Below are positions 19,680 to 29,570 of a DNA stretch of 64,000 bases, piece by piece. Under the pieces are notes generated by a model that searched no databases, was not told the origin of the DNA, and saw nothing but the letters and a program-made list of their open reading frames with translations. The position numbers and the translations under genes were made by a program. The stretch's first letter is position 1. Every line of letters begins with the position of its first letter. The stretch is from Takakia lepidozioides (taxonomy: Eukaryota; Streptophyta; Takakiopsida; Takakiales; Takakiaceae): the NCBI GenBank assembly GCA_030704615.1, contig CM060732.1, positions 63,965,053-64,029,052 on the forward strand. The letters run 5' to 3'.

Positions 19680-20670
19680 CTTGGCCATGTGCCATTGTCA
19701 AAGTTGAAACTGTACTAGTTGTCATTCTGACCACTGCCCTAGTGGACATGTATGCCAAATGTGGGTGCAGCAAGCCTGATGCAAAGGGAGAGTTCGACAA
19801 CATGGCTAAATGAGATGTGGTGTTGTGGACTGCCATGATTGTAAGGTGTGTGTAGCATAGATGTGGGAGTAAGGCTTTGGAAACCTAAGAACAAATGATG
19901 TGGGAAAGGATGAAGCCAAACCAGGTCATGTTCATTTGTGTTTGTTAATATGCATATGCGAGCCTAGCAGCCCTGGGAAAGGGCCAAGAGGTTCATGGTG
20001 ACATCATCAAAGGTGGAATTGTACCTGATGTCATTCTGAACATTCCCCTGGTGTACATGTATGTCAAATGCGAGCCTGGTAGCCCTGGAAAGGACGCAAA
20101 GGTCCATTATCAAATCTGGAATTGTACCACTAGATGTCACTCTAAACACTGCCTTGGTGGATATGTATGTCAAATGCACGCCTGGCAGCCCTGAAAAAGG
20201 GTACAGAGGTCCACGGTGATATTATCAAAGCTGGTATTGTATTTGATGTGATTTTGAACGTTGCCGTAGTGGACATGTATGCCAAGGTTGCAGGGTACAA
20301 CTACAAGGATACATGGTTGTTTTGATAATATGGCTGAATGAGATGTGGTACCAGCCTAGCCCATAATTGCACTTACCTAGAGTAGGCAATGAGTGAAGAC
20401 GGGGTTTGTGATGTTGATCGTCCAAGCTGGAATTAAACAAATGTTGTTCTGAACTATGCCCTTGTGGACTTGTATGCCAAATTGGGGTGCATGGAGGATG
20501 ATGATCCCAGGATATGCACAACAACGGCACGGGATGGAGGCCCTTTGGAGAGGTCTATGAGCAAGTGGTGTGGGAAGGGATACTGCAGTGCAACCACATC
20601 GCGTTTGTTACATTTGCAACATGTGTGCAAGCCTGGCAGCCCTGCAAAATAGCAAAGAGGTTCGTGGTGG
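19680..20670 (+). pseudogene. PPR protein gene fragments, partly duplicated
   Basis: At 19720-19840 one frame reads TTALVDMYAKCGC, then DNMAK, a stop, DVVLWTAMI, which is the core of PLS-type pentatricopeptide repeats. From 19860 a second frame gives EQMMWERMKPNQVMFICVC, a stop, YAYASLAALGKGQEVHGDIIK, again canonical. LVDMYAKC-like cores recur near 20040, 20150, 20260 and 20460, indicating partial tandem duplication. PPR proteins bind organellar RNA. Multiple stops show that this copy is dead. Confidence 0.75.
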
Positions 20671-20699
20671 AATTGTACTAGATGTCGATCTGAACTTTG

Positions 20700-21720
20700 A
20701 CATTATGCCAATGTGACAACAGGAAAGTATCCAGAAACAGGTCACAGAGACGAGGAGAAGTTGTGGAATGGTGGGACAACCGAGGGAAAAAGGTTAATGC
20801 CTGTTAGATTATAGAGGGCAGATGCAATTCAGCATAGGAACTAGTGTGATAAGCTAAGTTGGGTGTTTCCTAGAACAAATGTAGGCTGTCATTATCAGCT
20901 GCAAGGCAAGGAAGTATGCATGATTTGTGCAGAAGCAGTGATAGCTGAAAGAGCAGGGATAGAGTATGGGTCCAGATTCATCCAAGAGGGCCAGATTTCA
21001 AGCACATGATTACCTATGATTACCTGTGGATTTAGCTATAAGAAACCTGCATGGGTAGATGGTGAACTGGAAGCCGCAGGAGTAGCGGCACAATTGATAA
21101 AATCAAGCACTACTAATAAAGGCACCTTCTTCAACACATTTCACCCTGTTTTTCCCTCTTATCAGAACCGGCCCTAAATTTCAATGTCTGCAAGTTAGCT
21201 GGTTGAGTGAATCTAGTTTGGAGTGACTTTGACATGATATTGCCAATGTGACAACAGGAAAGTATCGAAAAACAGTTAACGGAGATGAGGGGAAGCTGTG
21301 GAATGAATACTTTTCTGACCCCAGTCAATGGTGGGACAACTGAGGCAAAAAGGTAAATGCCTGTTGGATTACAGAGAGTAACAGATGCAATTGAGAATAT
21401 GAACTTGTGTGGTAAGTTGAGTTGGGTGTTTGCTGGAACAAATGTAGGCTGTCATTGTCAGCTGCTAACAGCAATGCAAGGATATATGCATGATCTATGC
21501 AGAGGCATGGATAGCTGAAGGAGCAGGGATAGAGTGTGGGTCCAGATCATCCAAGAAAGCCGGATTTCAAGTTCCAGATTACTGATGATTCCCTGTGGAA
21601 GGATAGCTACAAGAAACCTGCATGGGTAGATGGTAGATAGTTTGGAGTGACTTTGATATGATACTGCCAAAGTGACAATAAAAAAGTATCCATAAACAGG
21701 TAATAGTAGCAGATGCAATT
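20700..21720 (+). pseudogene. Repeated OSB-like modules inside the CACTA element
   Basis: Two to three similar modules: LWNEYFSDPSQWWDN, a stop, GKK with GTAAATG at 21270-21350 (a shorter WWDNRGKK version at about 20760-20785), and blocks encoding PDFK-like then YDSLWKDSYKKPAWVDG at 19370-19440, 20990-21060 and 21560-21640. Between the halves lies intron-like sequence of about 200-300 bases that is also conserved between modules. Confidence 0.5.
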
Positions 21721-22279
21721 CAGCACAGGCACTAAGGCAAACTCTCCTTCCCCGTAAGGGTGTGTTTTGGTATCTGAGCGAATAAATATTTTATCTAAGA
21801 ATATAATTTCAAAAATTCGTTATTTAATAATGTGCCACTGTCCCATGTTGGTCAGTAATAATAATTATAATAACAAATAATTATAATAATTATTTTAGTA
21901 ATTATAATAACAATAAAGTAAATCTACAACCCCCAACAGCGACGCGTGTCAATTGACATGAGGAACCACGTGTCAAAATCACGATGCGACACATGCTGAC
22001 GTCTGATTCCCTCCTCTGCAGTCGGATGGCGTCGCAGTCTGACACGTGGCGTGTTCTGTAGAGAGCATGTGTCTCTATTACACAGCGGCTGACATGGACC
22101 CGTTCAGTCATTCAGTAATGCCAGCGTGTATGACTACCCCCACAGCTGCTCTGGCGCCACGTGACAGCCAGCCTGGAGAGTCATATCTGCCATGTCACAA
22201 CTGACTAGGTCTTTACGTCTGCAGAGTCAGGAAGTCGTAAATGGCTTCCATGACTGCATTTGCAGTCATAACACAGAGA

Positions 22280-22305
22280 CGTAAAAGCCGCAATTTGTTG
22301 TAGTG
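22280..22305 (-). repeat. CACTA right terminal inverted repeat
   Basis: On the plus strand it begins CGTAAAAGCC and ends TTGTTGTAGTG, followed by the AGT duplication. It is preceded by ATGACTGCATTTGCAGTCAT, itself a palindromic subterminal motif. Confidence 0.92.
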
Positions 22306-22308
22306 AGT

Positions 22309-23125
22309 GTATGTCAGCATGCTCCAAAATAGCCAATGTGGCTGTTCGGGGTGAGTTTGGTATTCCATCCTTAAGCTCCCGACGAGATGAATTCAAGGTC
22401 AGATGGTGGGGTCAGCTGCAACATATGCCCAACACCAGATATCCTAAGTTGATTGACTCTATATCTTGGAAACAGGACCGCCCTGTCAAACAGGCTAAGT
22501 CCTGGCAGAAGAGAGTAGAAAAGATTCTCAAGGACCTGGACCTGGATCCGCAAGTCTTGACCCTGCTGGATAAATCTGCCTTAGAGGCTGTAGTGTCTGA
22601 GGCCATGTCTGTTGCCATGAGATTGTCTGATGAAAATGAAGTTAGGCAGAGAACTTCCCTGAACTTGTTTCCAGTCAGTGACATGGGGGTGGACATCTTG
22701 GATGACCTCAAGGGTCTACCCACTCTCGGCACTAGACTGAAATTTAAACTCAGGGCAGGAAGCCTACCTTTGAACAGCAAACAAAAGCAGAGAGGAAAGG
22801 GAGAGTGCAATTGTCCGTTGTGTGGGCAATCTGAAGACAGTATTCATTTTCTGATATGCTGTCCGGGTTCTCTCACCAAAGAGAGGCTCTCTTCAATTCT
22901 ATCAAGGGAATTGTGCATGTACCCCTGTTTACCAACTTTGAAAGTCTCGAGGCTGAGCCAAAAGCCCAGGCCCTCCTGAGGCCTAGTTTTTGGGCAAATC
23001 ACACACAACAGATTGATGCTTGTGTGAAGGGTTTTCTAGAGGATATCTGGAAAACCCGGATTAATTCCTTATACGATGGTAAGTCTTACTACCAACGTCA
23101 GCCCTGTTCCTTTTGTTCCCACTGA
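22309..23125 (+). pseudogene. LINE C-terminal region with zinc knuckle
   Basis: After SCSKIANVAVRGEF the frame includes FKVRWWGQLQHMPNTRYPKLI, a helical WQKRVEKILKDLDLDPQVL segment and CNCPLCGQSEDSIHFLICCPG near residue 165, a C-x2-C...H-x4-C type knuckle of LINE and RT-associated proteins. A frameshift near 22870 moves the final part (FESLEAEPKAQALLRPSFWANH) into a second frame ending at 23125. Confidence 0.75.
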
Positions 23126-23154
23126 AACTGGGCGCGGGGTCAATGGCCACAAGG

Positions 23155-23607
23155 CTACGGCAAACAACGTCTTATGAGTACAATCTCATCCTTATCATCC
23201 CTCGCCTTTTGGAAAATTCCAGCCATAATTGAAGGGCAATTGGTTGTTGTACTTAACTGCACGAATGTTCCCCTTTCTATTGGAATGAGCCGCACGTCCT
23301 TTCCATGCTGACATACCCTTTCTTCTTCCTGCAGGATCCTTTGCCCAGCCCTGTTATTTCTATCATTTGTGCCATCCTCTTGGCGTTTCCACATCCTCCC
23401 CTCATTGCCAGTGAAGTGTTTCTTTCTCTTCCCCTTGTCTTTAAAGACACTCCAACTGTTAGCTGCAGTACCCTTCGCTGATTTCTTATTGCCTTTGACC
23501 TCATGTATGTTTTCAATCATGTTTGAAGGGTGATCACTTGCTGCCATATGCATGACTGTGTCCTTGACTGCTTCTCTTGTCTCAGTATGATGTTTAATTG
23601 TTGTCAT
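23155..23607 (-). other. Unrecognised basic ORF
   Basis: A 150-residue Lys/Arg-rich minus-strand frame without a family I recognise. It sits between two LINE pieces in opposite orientation, directly downstream (minus strand) of copy B of the LINE, and could be LINE 5' or 3' sequence. Coding status is unproven. Confidence 0.25.
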
Positions 23608-23659
23608 GTCAGGCTGTGCTCAGCTGCACCGTGGTGTCTTCAAATGGATCAATTTTTCA

Positions 23660-24308
23660 GACACGGTCTTGCCAACTGAATGATGCAGGTTCACTTGGGA
23701 GAGTGCACTCCCCCTTTCCTCTCTGCTTCTGTTTCATGTTCAAAGGTAGGCTTCCTTCCCTGAGTTTAAATTTCAGTCTAGTGCCGAGAGTGGGTGGACC
23801 CTTGAGGTCATCCAAGATGTCCTCCCCCATGTCACTGACTAGAAACAAGTTCAGGGAAGTTTTATGCCTAACTTCATTTTCATCAGACAATCTCATGGCA
23901 ATAGACATGGCTTTGGACACTACAGCCTCTAAGTCTGATTTATCCAGCAGGGTCAAGACTTGCGGATCCAGGTCCAGGTCCTTGAGAATCTCTTCTACTC
24001 TGGCCTTGGGAAAACACCTTTTGATCTCAGTCCAGAAAGTGGTCAGAGGTACCAATATCAGTTCTGTCGATCAACACATTGGCACACCGGGGGAACAAAT
24101 TTTTGTCCATTATGATATAGTCCACAATGGAACGTTCCCCAGTTTGGGATTTCTCACGAGTCCACTGCACTTGGTCACCTCTTGTCTTGTTAATCAAGGT
24201 CAAAAGCTGAAGCTCTTCCAGACAGTTAATTAACCGTCTGCCATTAGAATTCAGCTTGTCCTCACCAGAAGACCCAATGATATCGTCCTGATGGAGCCCT
24301 TTGCCCAC
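23660..24308 (-). pseudogene. LINE copy B: endonuclease end joined directly to C-terminal region
   Basis: On the minus strand GKGLHQDDIIGSSGEDKLN continues the endonuclease to IGTSDHF. This is joined at about 24010 to VEEILKDLDLDPQVLTLLDKSD, which belongs beyond the reverse transcriptase. The entire RT is therefore missing. Residues match the plus-strand LINE closely, so the two copies are family members with different internal deletions. Confidence 0.75.
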
Positions 24309-24330
24309 TTGGGCATTGAAGTCACCCTAC

Positions 24331-25060
24331 AATAGCACCACAGAGATGAAGAGAAGCTTTGGAATGAGACACTTTTCTGACCCCAGTCAATGGTGGGACA
24401 ATGTGGGTGGATGGTCAACTGGAAACAGCAGCGGCAACAGCGCAATTGATAAAGCAAGGCACTGCTGATGAAAGGTACCTTCTTCAACGTATTTCAGCCT
24501 GAGGGCACCTTCTGGTTGACCTGTTTCAGCCTGTTTTTCCCTCTCATCAGACTCAGCCCTGAAGCATATGTATTGAATTCTATAAGTTAGCTCGTTGGGT
24601 GGATCTGCGGTGCTCTGGAGTGACTTTGCAAGTTGCTGCCGAGGTGGTAGCATGACAGTACCTAAAAAAAGATAATAGATAGAACAAAGGACTGCTAATG
24701 AAGGTACCTTCTTCAACACATTTCAGCCTGTTTTTCCCTATTATCAGAGTCGTCCCTAGATTTCCAGATGGCGGATTCCAAGCTCCAGATTACTTATGAT
24801 TCCATGTGGAATGATAGCTACAAGAAACCTGGATGGGTAGATGGTCAACTGGAAGCCACAGTAGTAGCTGCAGAGGCATGATGTACGCATTGTTAGTGTG
24901 GAGGGAGGGGTAGCTGTTGATGCAGGGAGAGGATCGTGGGTGCAAAATCATCCAAGAGGGCCAGATTTGGAGCAAGGAACAGCGCTGGCAGGAGTTCTAT
25001 AAATTTGATCCACAGCGGTGGAACAATATTGTCAACAAGGTGAGCTTTCTTCATGCAACA
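24331..25060 (+). pseudogene. OSB-like modules outside the CACTA element
   Basis: LFSDPSQWWDN appears at 24370-24400. At 24990-25035 the frame reads RWQEFYKFDPQRW...VNK before a GTGAGC donor, an OSB-like first half-motif with Asn-Asn in place of Asp-Asn. The blocks between (for example CAAGAAACCTGGATGGGTAG) match the second half-motif. This shows that the repeat family exists independently of the CACTA element. Confidence 0.45.
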
Positions 25061-25375
25061 TCGTAGGGAGTTTGACAAAACTTTGTATTTAAATATGTTA
25101 GTGTGGAGGGAGGGCTAGCCGCTGATGCAAGGATGGACTGTGGGTTCAGGATCACCCAAGAGGGCTACCAGCAGTGGAAGTAGCAGCATTTGGTCAATAG
25201 CAGCAGCAAAAATTAACAACATCAAACTCATCAATCAGGTACTTGCTTCTGTATACATTTCATCCTCTTATGAACGTAGTTCCTACTTGGACAGCCTATA
25301 GGGTTGTATAAAACAGGACTTTGGAACCTTTCAACCCGGGTGCTTTGTTATTGGTCTATCAAGGTCTGATTTGAA

Positions 25376-26442
25376 ATGTTTTCATTGCATTTTGCAGGTG
25401 AACTCATCATGGAAGAAGAGTTGGAAGTAAAAGTCCTGCTTGCTGGAGGAGATGCATCACCAAACAGGCTTGGTTCTGTGTTCACTATGCAAGGTGTCAC
25501 ATACAAATGCATCCGAGCAAAAATTATAGGTGATGAGCTTGTCTCTGCAAAATTTCATTTCCTTTCCATGGGGGGTAGTGTCCTTTCAGCCAAGCAAGAA
25601 GAGAGGATGGTTCTGAAAGGGAATACTGTACACATTAAGATTTCAGACCAAAATGATGGGGACCAAGGATTGAAAAGACCTCTATCTTCCAGTGGTTCTA
25701 CGATCTTGCATGAGGACAGACCAGGCGAGGACCCGGCACCAGTGTCTACCAAGATGAGGATGGACCCTGATACACCCTTTGCTGGCGATGGTGGAAATGA
25801 AGACCATGCACATGAGCATGCACTTCAGCAGAGATCTGGTAGATTGTGCAGCACGTTGGCTACATCCAACGTGCTACATCCATTTGTCAAAGTAGACGGG
25901 AAGACGTTATTCAAAAGCACTTTGGTTAGCCAACTCAATGGCAACCCTACTCTATCCAATGATAGATTGACACGAGTAAGAAGTGCATCGATGTTGTTTT
26001 GCCGAGAAAACAAACCAACTATCAGCAACAAAGCCACGAGCTTGGGATTGGGTTCGGATTGTGCTGTATTTTTTGTTGATGGGGAGATTGCGATCCAAAC
26101 TACAAACAAGAAGGTAGACCAGGGAAAACCTGCAGAGAAGCAACCAAAGACACTTGGTATTTGGGCAGGGTTCAAAGAATGCGGAAGAAAATCAATAAGC
26201 GGTTTGTAGAATGTAGGGATTCTGTTGATTTATTGGAGTGTCCTTCTCATATGGAGATTGGGTTAGCATGGTACCAAAAAATTCGAGGAGGGGTCTATAC
26301 GTACGATTTGACGGATAACATGATGGTTGATTTGGATTCCATTATCGCGTTAGCATGTTTAAAGTACAATGTCAAGTCAAACACATATGTTCTTGATGCA
26401 AATGACCGAAAAGTCTTTGACAACTTTATCAAAGGCAAATAA
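25376..26442 (+). pseudogene. Unrecognised protein, broken by one frameshift
   Basis: One frame runs from 25376 to about 26148 and a second from about 26146 to 26442. Together they would give about 355 residues. The first carries MEEELEVKVLLAGGDASPNRLGS, then KVDGKTLFKSTLVSQLNGNP and SNDRLTRVRSA near residue 175. The second gives TWYLGRVQRMRKK, VDLLECPSHMEIGLAWYQKI and YTYDLTDNMMVDLDSIIALACL. The switch lies in CAACCAAAGACACTTGG, where one base too many or too few in the A-run would explain it. A consensus acceptor TTTTGCAG precedes 25398 and an OSB-like exon lies 350 bases upstream, so it may be a downstream exon. It could be transposon-encoded. Confidence 0.45.
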
Positions 26443-27860
26443 TTTTTTTAATTAATTTGTTAGCACTCAAACCTTTGCAGCAGTTGCTTTGCCTCTCCAA
26501 GCTGCTTCTCCATGTCCAATTCTTTCTTTGTTCTGTGACTGTTTTCCTGCACAAACTAGAGGTGATGTCAAAAATAGGACTTTGAGCCAGGTGGCAGGAT
26601 AAGAAAAAGTTTGAGAAGATATTCAACTTTATGGCCTCCTCAAGCAAGTTCAACAATGCATCCTTTCTGAATTTCTCCTCCACCTATCATCAATGACAAG
26701 CTGAAGTCAATATCAGTAAGTGATAACAAAGCCACATCTGACATCTAGCAGACCTAGCAAAATATTAAACCTCCAGAGTGAGTCGACGCCTATGCAGGGA
26801 GCTAGCACAACTTTCTCTAAATCATGTTTACGTTTGGAAAAAAGTGGATAGCAAAACAAAATTCTGAGCTTTTTACTTGTGGCTGCACCCTCTATATAAT
26901 ATAATGAGAGAGAATAGTATCAACAGAAAAAAATATAGTATTCCGTTAATCCTCTGGTCCGGCGACTGTGCTTTAATCTATGGGCCTAGTCCCCTACCTT
27001 CCACCATCCCCATCAAGCAAATAAAGGTTTCTTTCAGCCAGGGGGCGGCTCTTTCTCCCCCGTTGTGGAACTGGTTCCATGTTGGACATTGTGTGGCAAA
27101 GTGCTTGAAATCCAAAGACATAGCACTGCATTGTATGGTAATTTTAAGCTTCCAATGCATTGGTGGACAGTAGAAAATAAAAGACCACTACACATGCTTG
27201 ACCAGCAAGCATTGTAGTTTGCTTAGTGCAAGCTGCTTTTGAATATCCTTCATCTATGTCCTGAGAGAGAATGCCCACTTGCACCAGTTGCATATTGATG
27301 TAAAACTCCAAAAGCATTGAGTGTCAAAGGTCACCACAAGGCCTCAGTAGTATGGACCGGCTAAGTGTTTTGAAAATAACTCTGAGTGTATTTAGCATAA
27401 AACATTTTGTGGAGTAAAATAAAATAAGTGAAAATAAAATAAATGGTTTATATTGGTCAAATATTAAAGTACTTATCCAGTTAATCCTTCATTGTTTACC
27501 AGGTTCGGATGGATCCCACTCACTTTTGCATATGACAATAATTTTCACTCTTTCTTCAAGATCATTTATAGCCCATGAGGTGGCGGATTTGCTCCAAAAC
27601 ATTTCATGAGATTTTTAGAAAACTTCATTTAGCGTGCGGCCCTCCCAACATCTTCGGGTAGGCCCTATCTCTCATCAAACAAGGGAAGACTCCAAGCCAA
27701 CCGGCATCCTCCAATAGGCCAAAAAAAATAAAATACGGGATGTATGTATGTAACACCATGGGGATGACCCGCCCCTTTTTGTGCCAATTGAACGTAGTTC
27801 TCAGAATTCGTCGCTAGTAGTGCGGAGCAACGCGAAGCCCTAGTAATTAATTATTTCAAG
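26443..27860. other. No supported gene
   Basis: Only short frames and AT-rich sequence. Nothing recognised. Confidence 0.5.
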
Positions 27861-27867
27861 GGTTTGC

Positions 27868-27975
27868 AGAAAGCATCGACTAGTGTGGTGGTAAAGAGTA
27901 ATTTGTGATGAACATGAGGTCTGCTGTTCAAATCCTGGTAGGTGATATTGTGGCGGTAATGTGTGTTAATTATAA
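27868..27975 (+). repeat. tRNA-derived SINE
   Basis: TAGTGTGGTGGTAAAGAG (box A-like, 27881-27898) and GTTCAAATCC (box B, 27925-27934) at normal tRNA spacing, without an acceptor stem. Confidence 0.5.
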
Positions 27976-28017
27976 ATATATATTTTGTTTGAGGAGGGTC
28001 TGAAGGTTGGAGTTAGG

Positions 28018-28215
28018 CGCTCGCCAGTTGGAGTCTGTTGAGTCCGTTGGTCAGTCTGCTCGTCAATCGCCAATTTGATGGTGAGTCCGCTCGCCAATTG
28101 CCAGTCCGCCGGTTAGTCCACTTGCCGCCAGTCTGCTGGTCAGTCCGCTCCCCAATCCGCTTGTCAATCCGCTTGCCAGTTGGAGTCGGTCTGTTGAGGG
28201 TCTGGCCAGTCCGCT
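28018..28215. repeat. Degenerate GTCCGC / CGCCAGT minisatellite
   Basis: Irregular repeats of GTCCGCTCGCCAAT- and CAGTCCGC-like units across about 200 bases. No ORF. Confidence 0.55.
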
Positions 28216-29390
28216 AGAAGGTCCGCCGCCGTTAAAGAACTAGGACTTAGAAAAAATTCAGAATCTAGACCTGGTGAAAGGGGGGTGGGTTCATGAGCTC
28301 ACCCCATGGACCGTACTCGCGGGGCCATAGGTGCATTCAAGTCGCAATTATTAAAAAATGAGAGGCATTACAAAATTATGTAATGCAAGGGTACCGAAAA
28401 AAAAAAAAAAAAAAAAAACCAAATAATACCCCCCAACTATATACCCTTTGTTCGCAGATGGTAATAAAGTTTTATAAGGAGTGAACTCCCTGGGCCGATA
28501 CCACTGGGCTGTTTGTTGTAACTAATCTTTTACAACTTAGAGTTGGAGAGTCGTTCTTGTCTGTGTTGACTCAAAGTGAGTCGTTTCCGAGTCGTAAAAA
28601 ACAAATAACTTTTTTTAAGTGTAAAAAATTGACTCCACACCAACCTATGAAGGAATAAATGATATCACCCCACACTGGGGCGTGCTAGATCGTGAGCCTG
28701 ACAATGTTAGTCTGTAAGCCCGTGAACGTACAATTTTCCAAAACATATGGACCTATTACCGTTGGAGAACACCTATTGCTGTGGAAACTAGCTCTTGAAT
28801 GGTGTGGAGAACACAAATACAACCGTCATTGAACATTACAAGAACCCCCATTGTTTTGACAATCGGAGGGCGATAAGTTGCCATAAACACAATAACACTT
28901 GAAGATTATTCTACTTGTGTACTTACAAAAGCCCATCATTATTTTAGCGGCGTGTGTAATATATAGAACGGTATAAGGCTCCAGTAGGCTCTTCAACTGA
29001 GTTGAATTTGACACTTTGCCTATAGTGCTAGTCCTAAATCTGACTTCAGTTAGTCCCAAATGCGTTCAAATAATTTGCAAAAACCGGACGACAGTGTATG
29101 TTGATGGACTGAATATTGATGACAAAAACCTCAAAATTTGAAACGAAGCAGTTCCCCCAAAAAAAACACTCAACGTTAGTATTGCTCGTCAAAAGTATTA
29201 AATAGATGCAACATTCATCGGGATGATGTCAAGAATTACCAACCGTTTACAATATCTAGAATGATAGCTCTTCATACCATTCAAACAAGACTCTTGCTTG
29301 TTGCTAGTTCGCCAAACCACAGTTTAACAAAGTCAGAAGAATTATGCACAAAATGATAGGGATAGGTAGAGAGATCATGCATATAACAAC
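28216..29390. other. No supported gene
   Basis: Contains a poly-A run (28398-28419) and otherwise unremarkable AT-rich sequence. Confidence 0.5.
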
Positions 29391-29400
29391 ATGCAACTGA

Positions 29401-29562
29401 GACGATAGAAAACGTTTGGGATTGCTGGAAAAGTTGCATGGTTTGAGGTTGCTGCAACAACGCACACTTGTTTTTCAGTCCAAAAATTATATATATACAT
29501 ATATTGGTAAATAAGTGTGCGTACATTTGTTTTGTAGCAATCCCAAACCTCTCATATCGTCT
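29401..29562. repeat. Long imperfect hairpin (MITE-like or small-RNA-like)
   Basis: GACGATA...TTTGGGATTGCT at 29401-29426 is complementary to AGCAATCCCAAA...TATCGTC at 29536-29562. ACGCACACTT near 29460 is complementary to AAGTGTGCGT near 29513. The left arm carries an extra partial repeat (GTTTGAGGTTGCTGCAA). The loop is AT-rich. No target duplication was identified. Confidence 0.55.
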
Positions 29563-29570
29563 ATGCTGCA

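Larger units (their letters stand above)
17836..22305. mobile_element. Complete non-autonomous CACTA transposon carrying gene fragments (4470 bp)
   Basis: The ends form 26-bp inverted repeats starting CACTACAACA with one mismatch, flanked by a 3-bp duplication AGT (17833-17835 and 22306-22308). Both ends carry subterminal TGCAGTCATAA, GACTGCA and AGTCAT motifs. No TNP2 frame is present inside, so movement would depend on a transposase made elsewhere. The interior contains decayed PPR-like and OSB-like sequence and a tRNA-type repeat, as in gene-capturing Pack-CACTA elements. The host sequence is a LINE whose uninterrupted relative lies at 14640-14960. Confidence 0.9.
16145..23125 (+). mobile_element. 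LINE-type retrotransposon, internally deleted, interrupted by a CACTA element
   Basis: Endonuclease (16145-16767), RT N-terminal part (16771-17433), a piece beyond the RT core (17430-17835) and a C-terminal zinc-knuckle region (22309-23125). The last two are continuous once the CACTA element at 17836-22305 and one AGT duplication are removed. Two internal deletions remove the endonuclease C-terminus and the RT catalytic core. The element is dead. Confidence 0.8.

Noticed and set aside
28018-28215. Coding repeat protein
   Set aside because: Stops in all frames; simple degenerate minisatellite.
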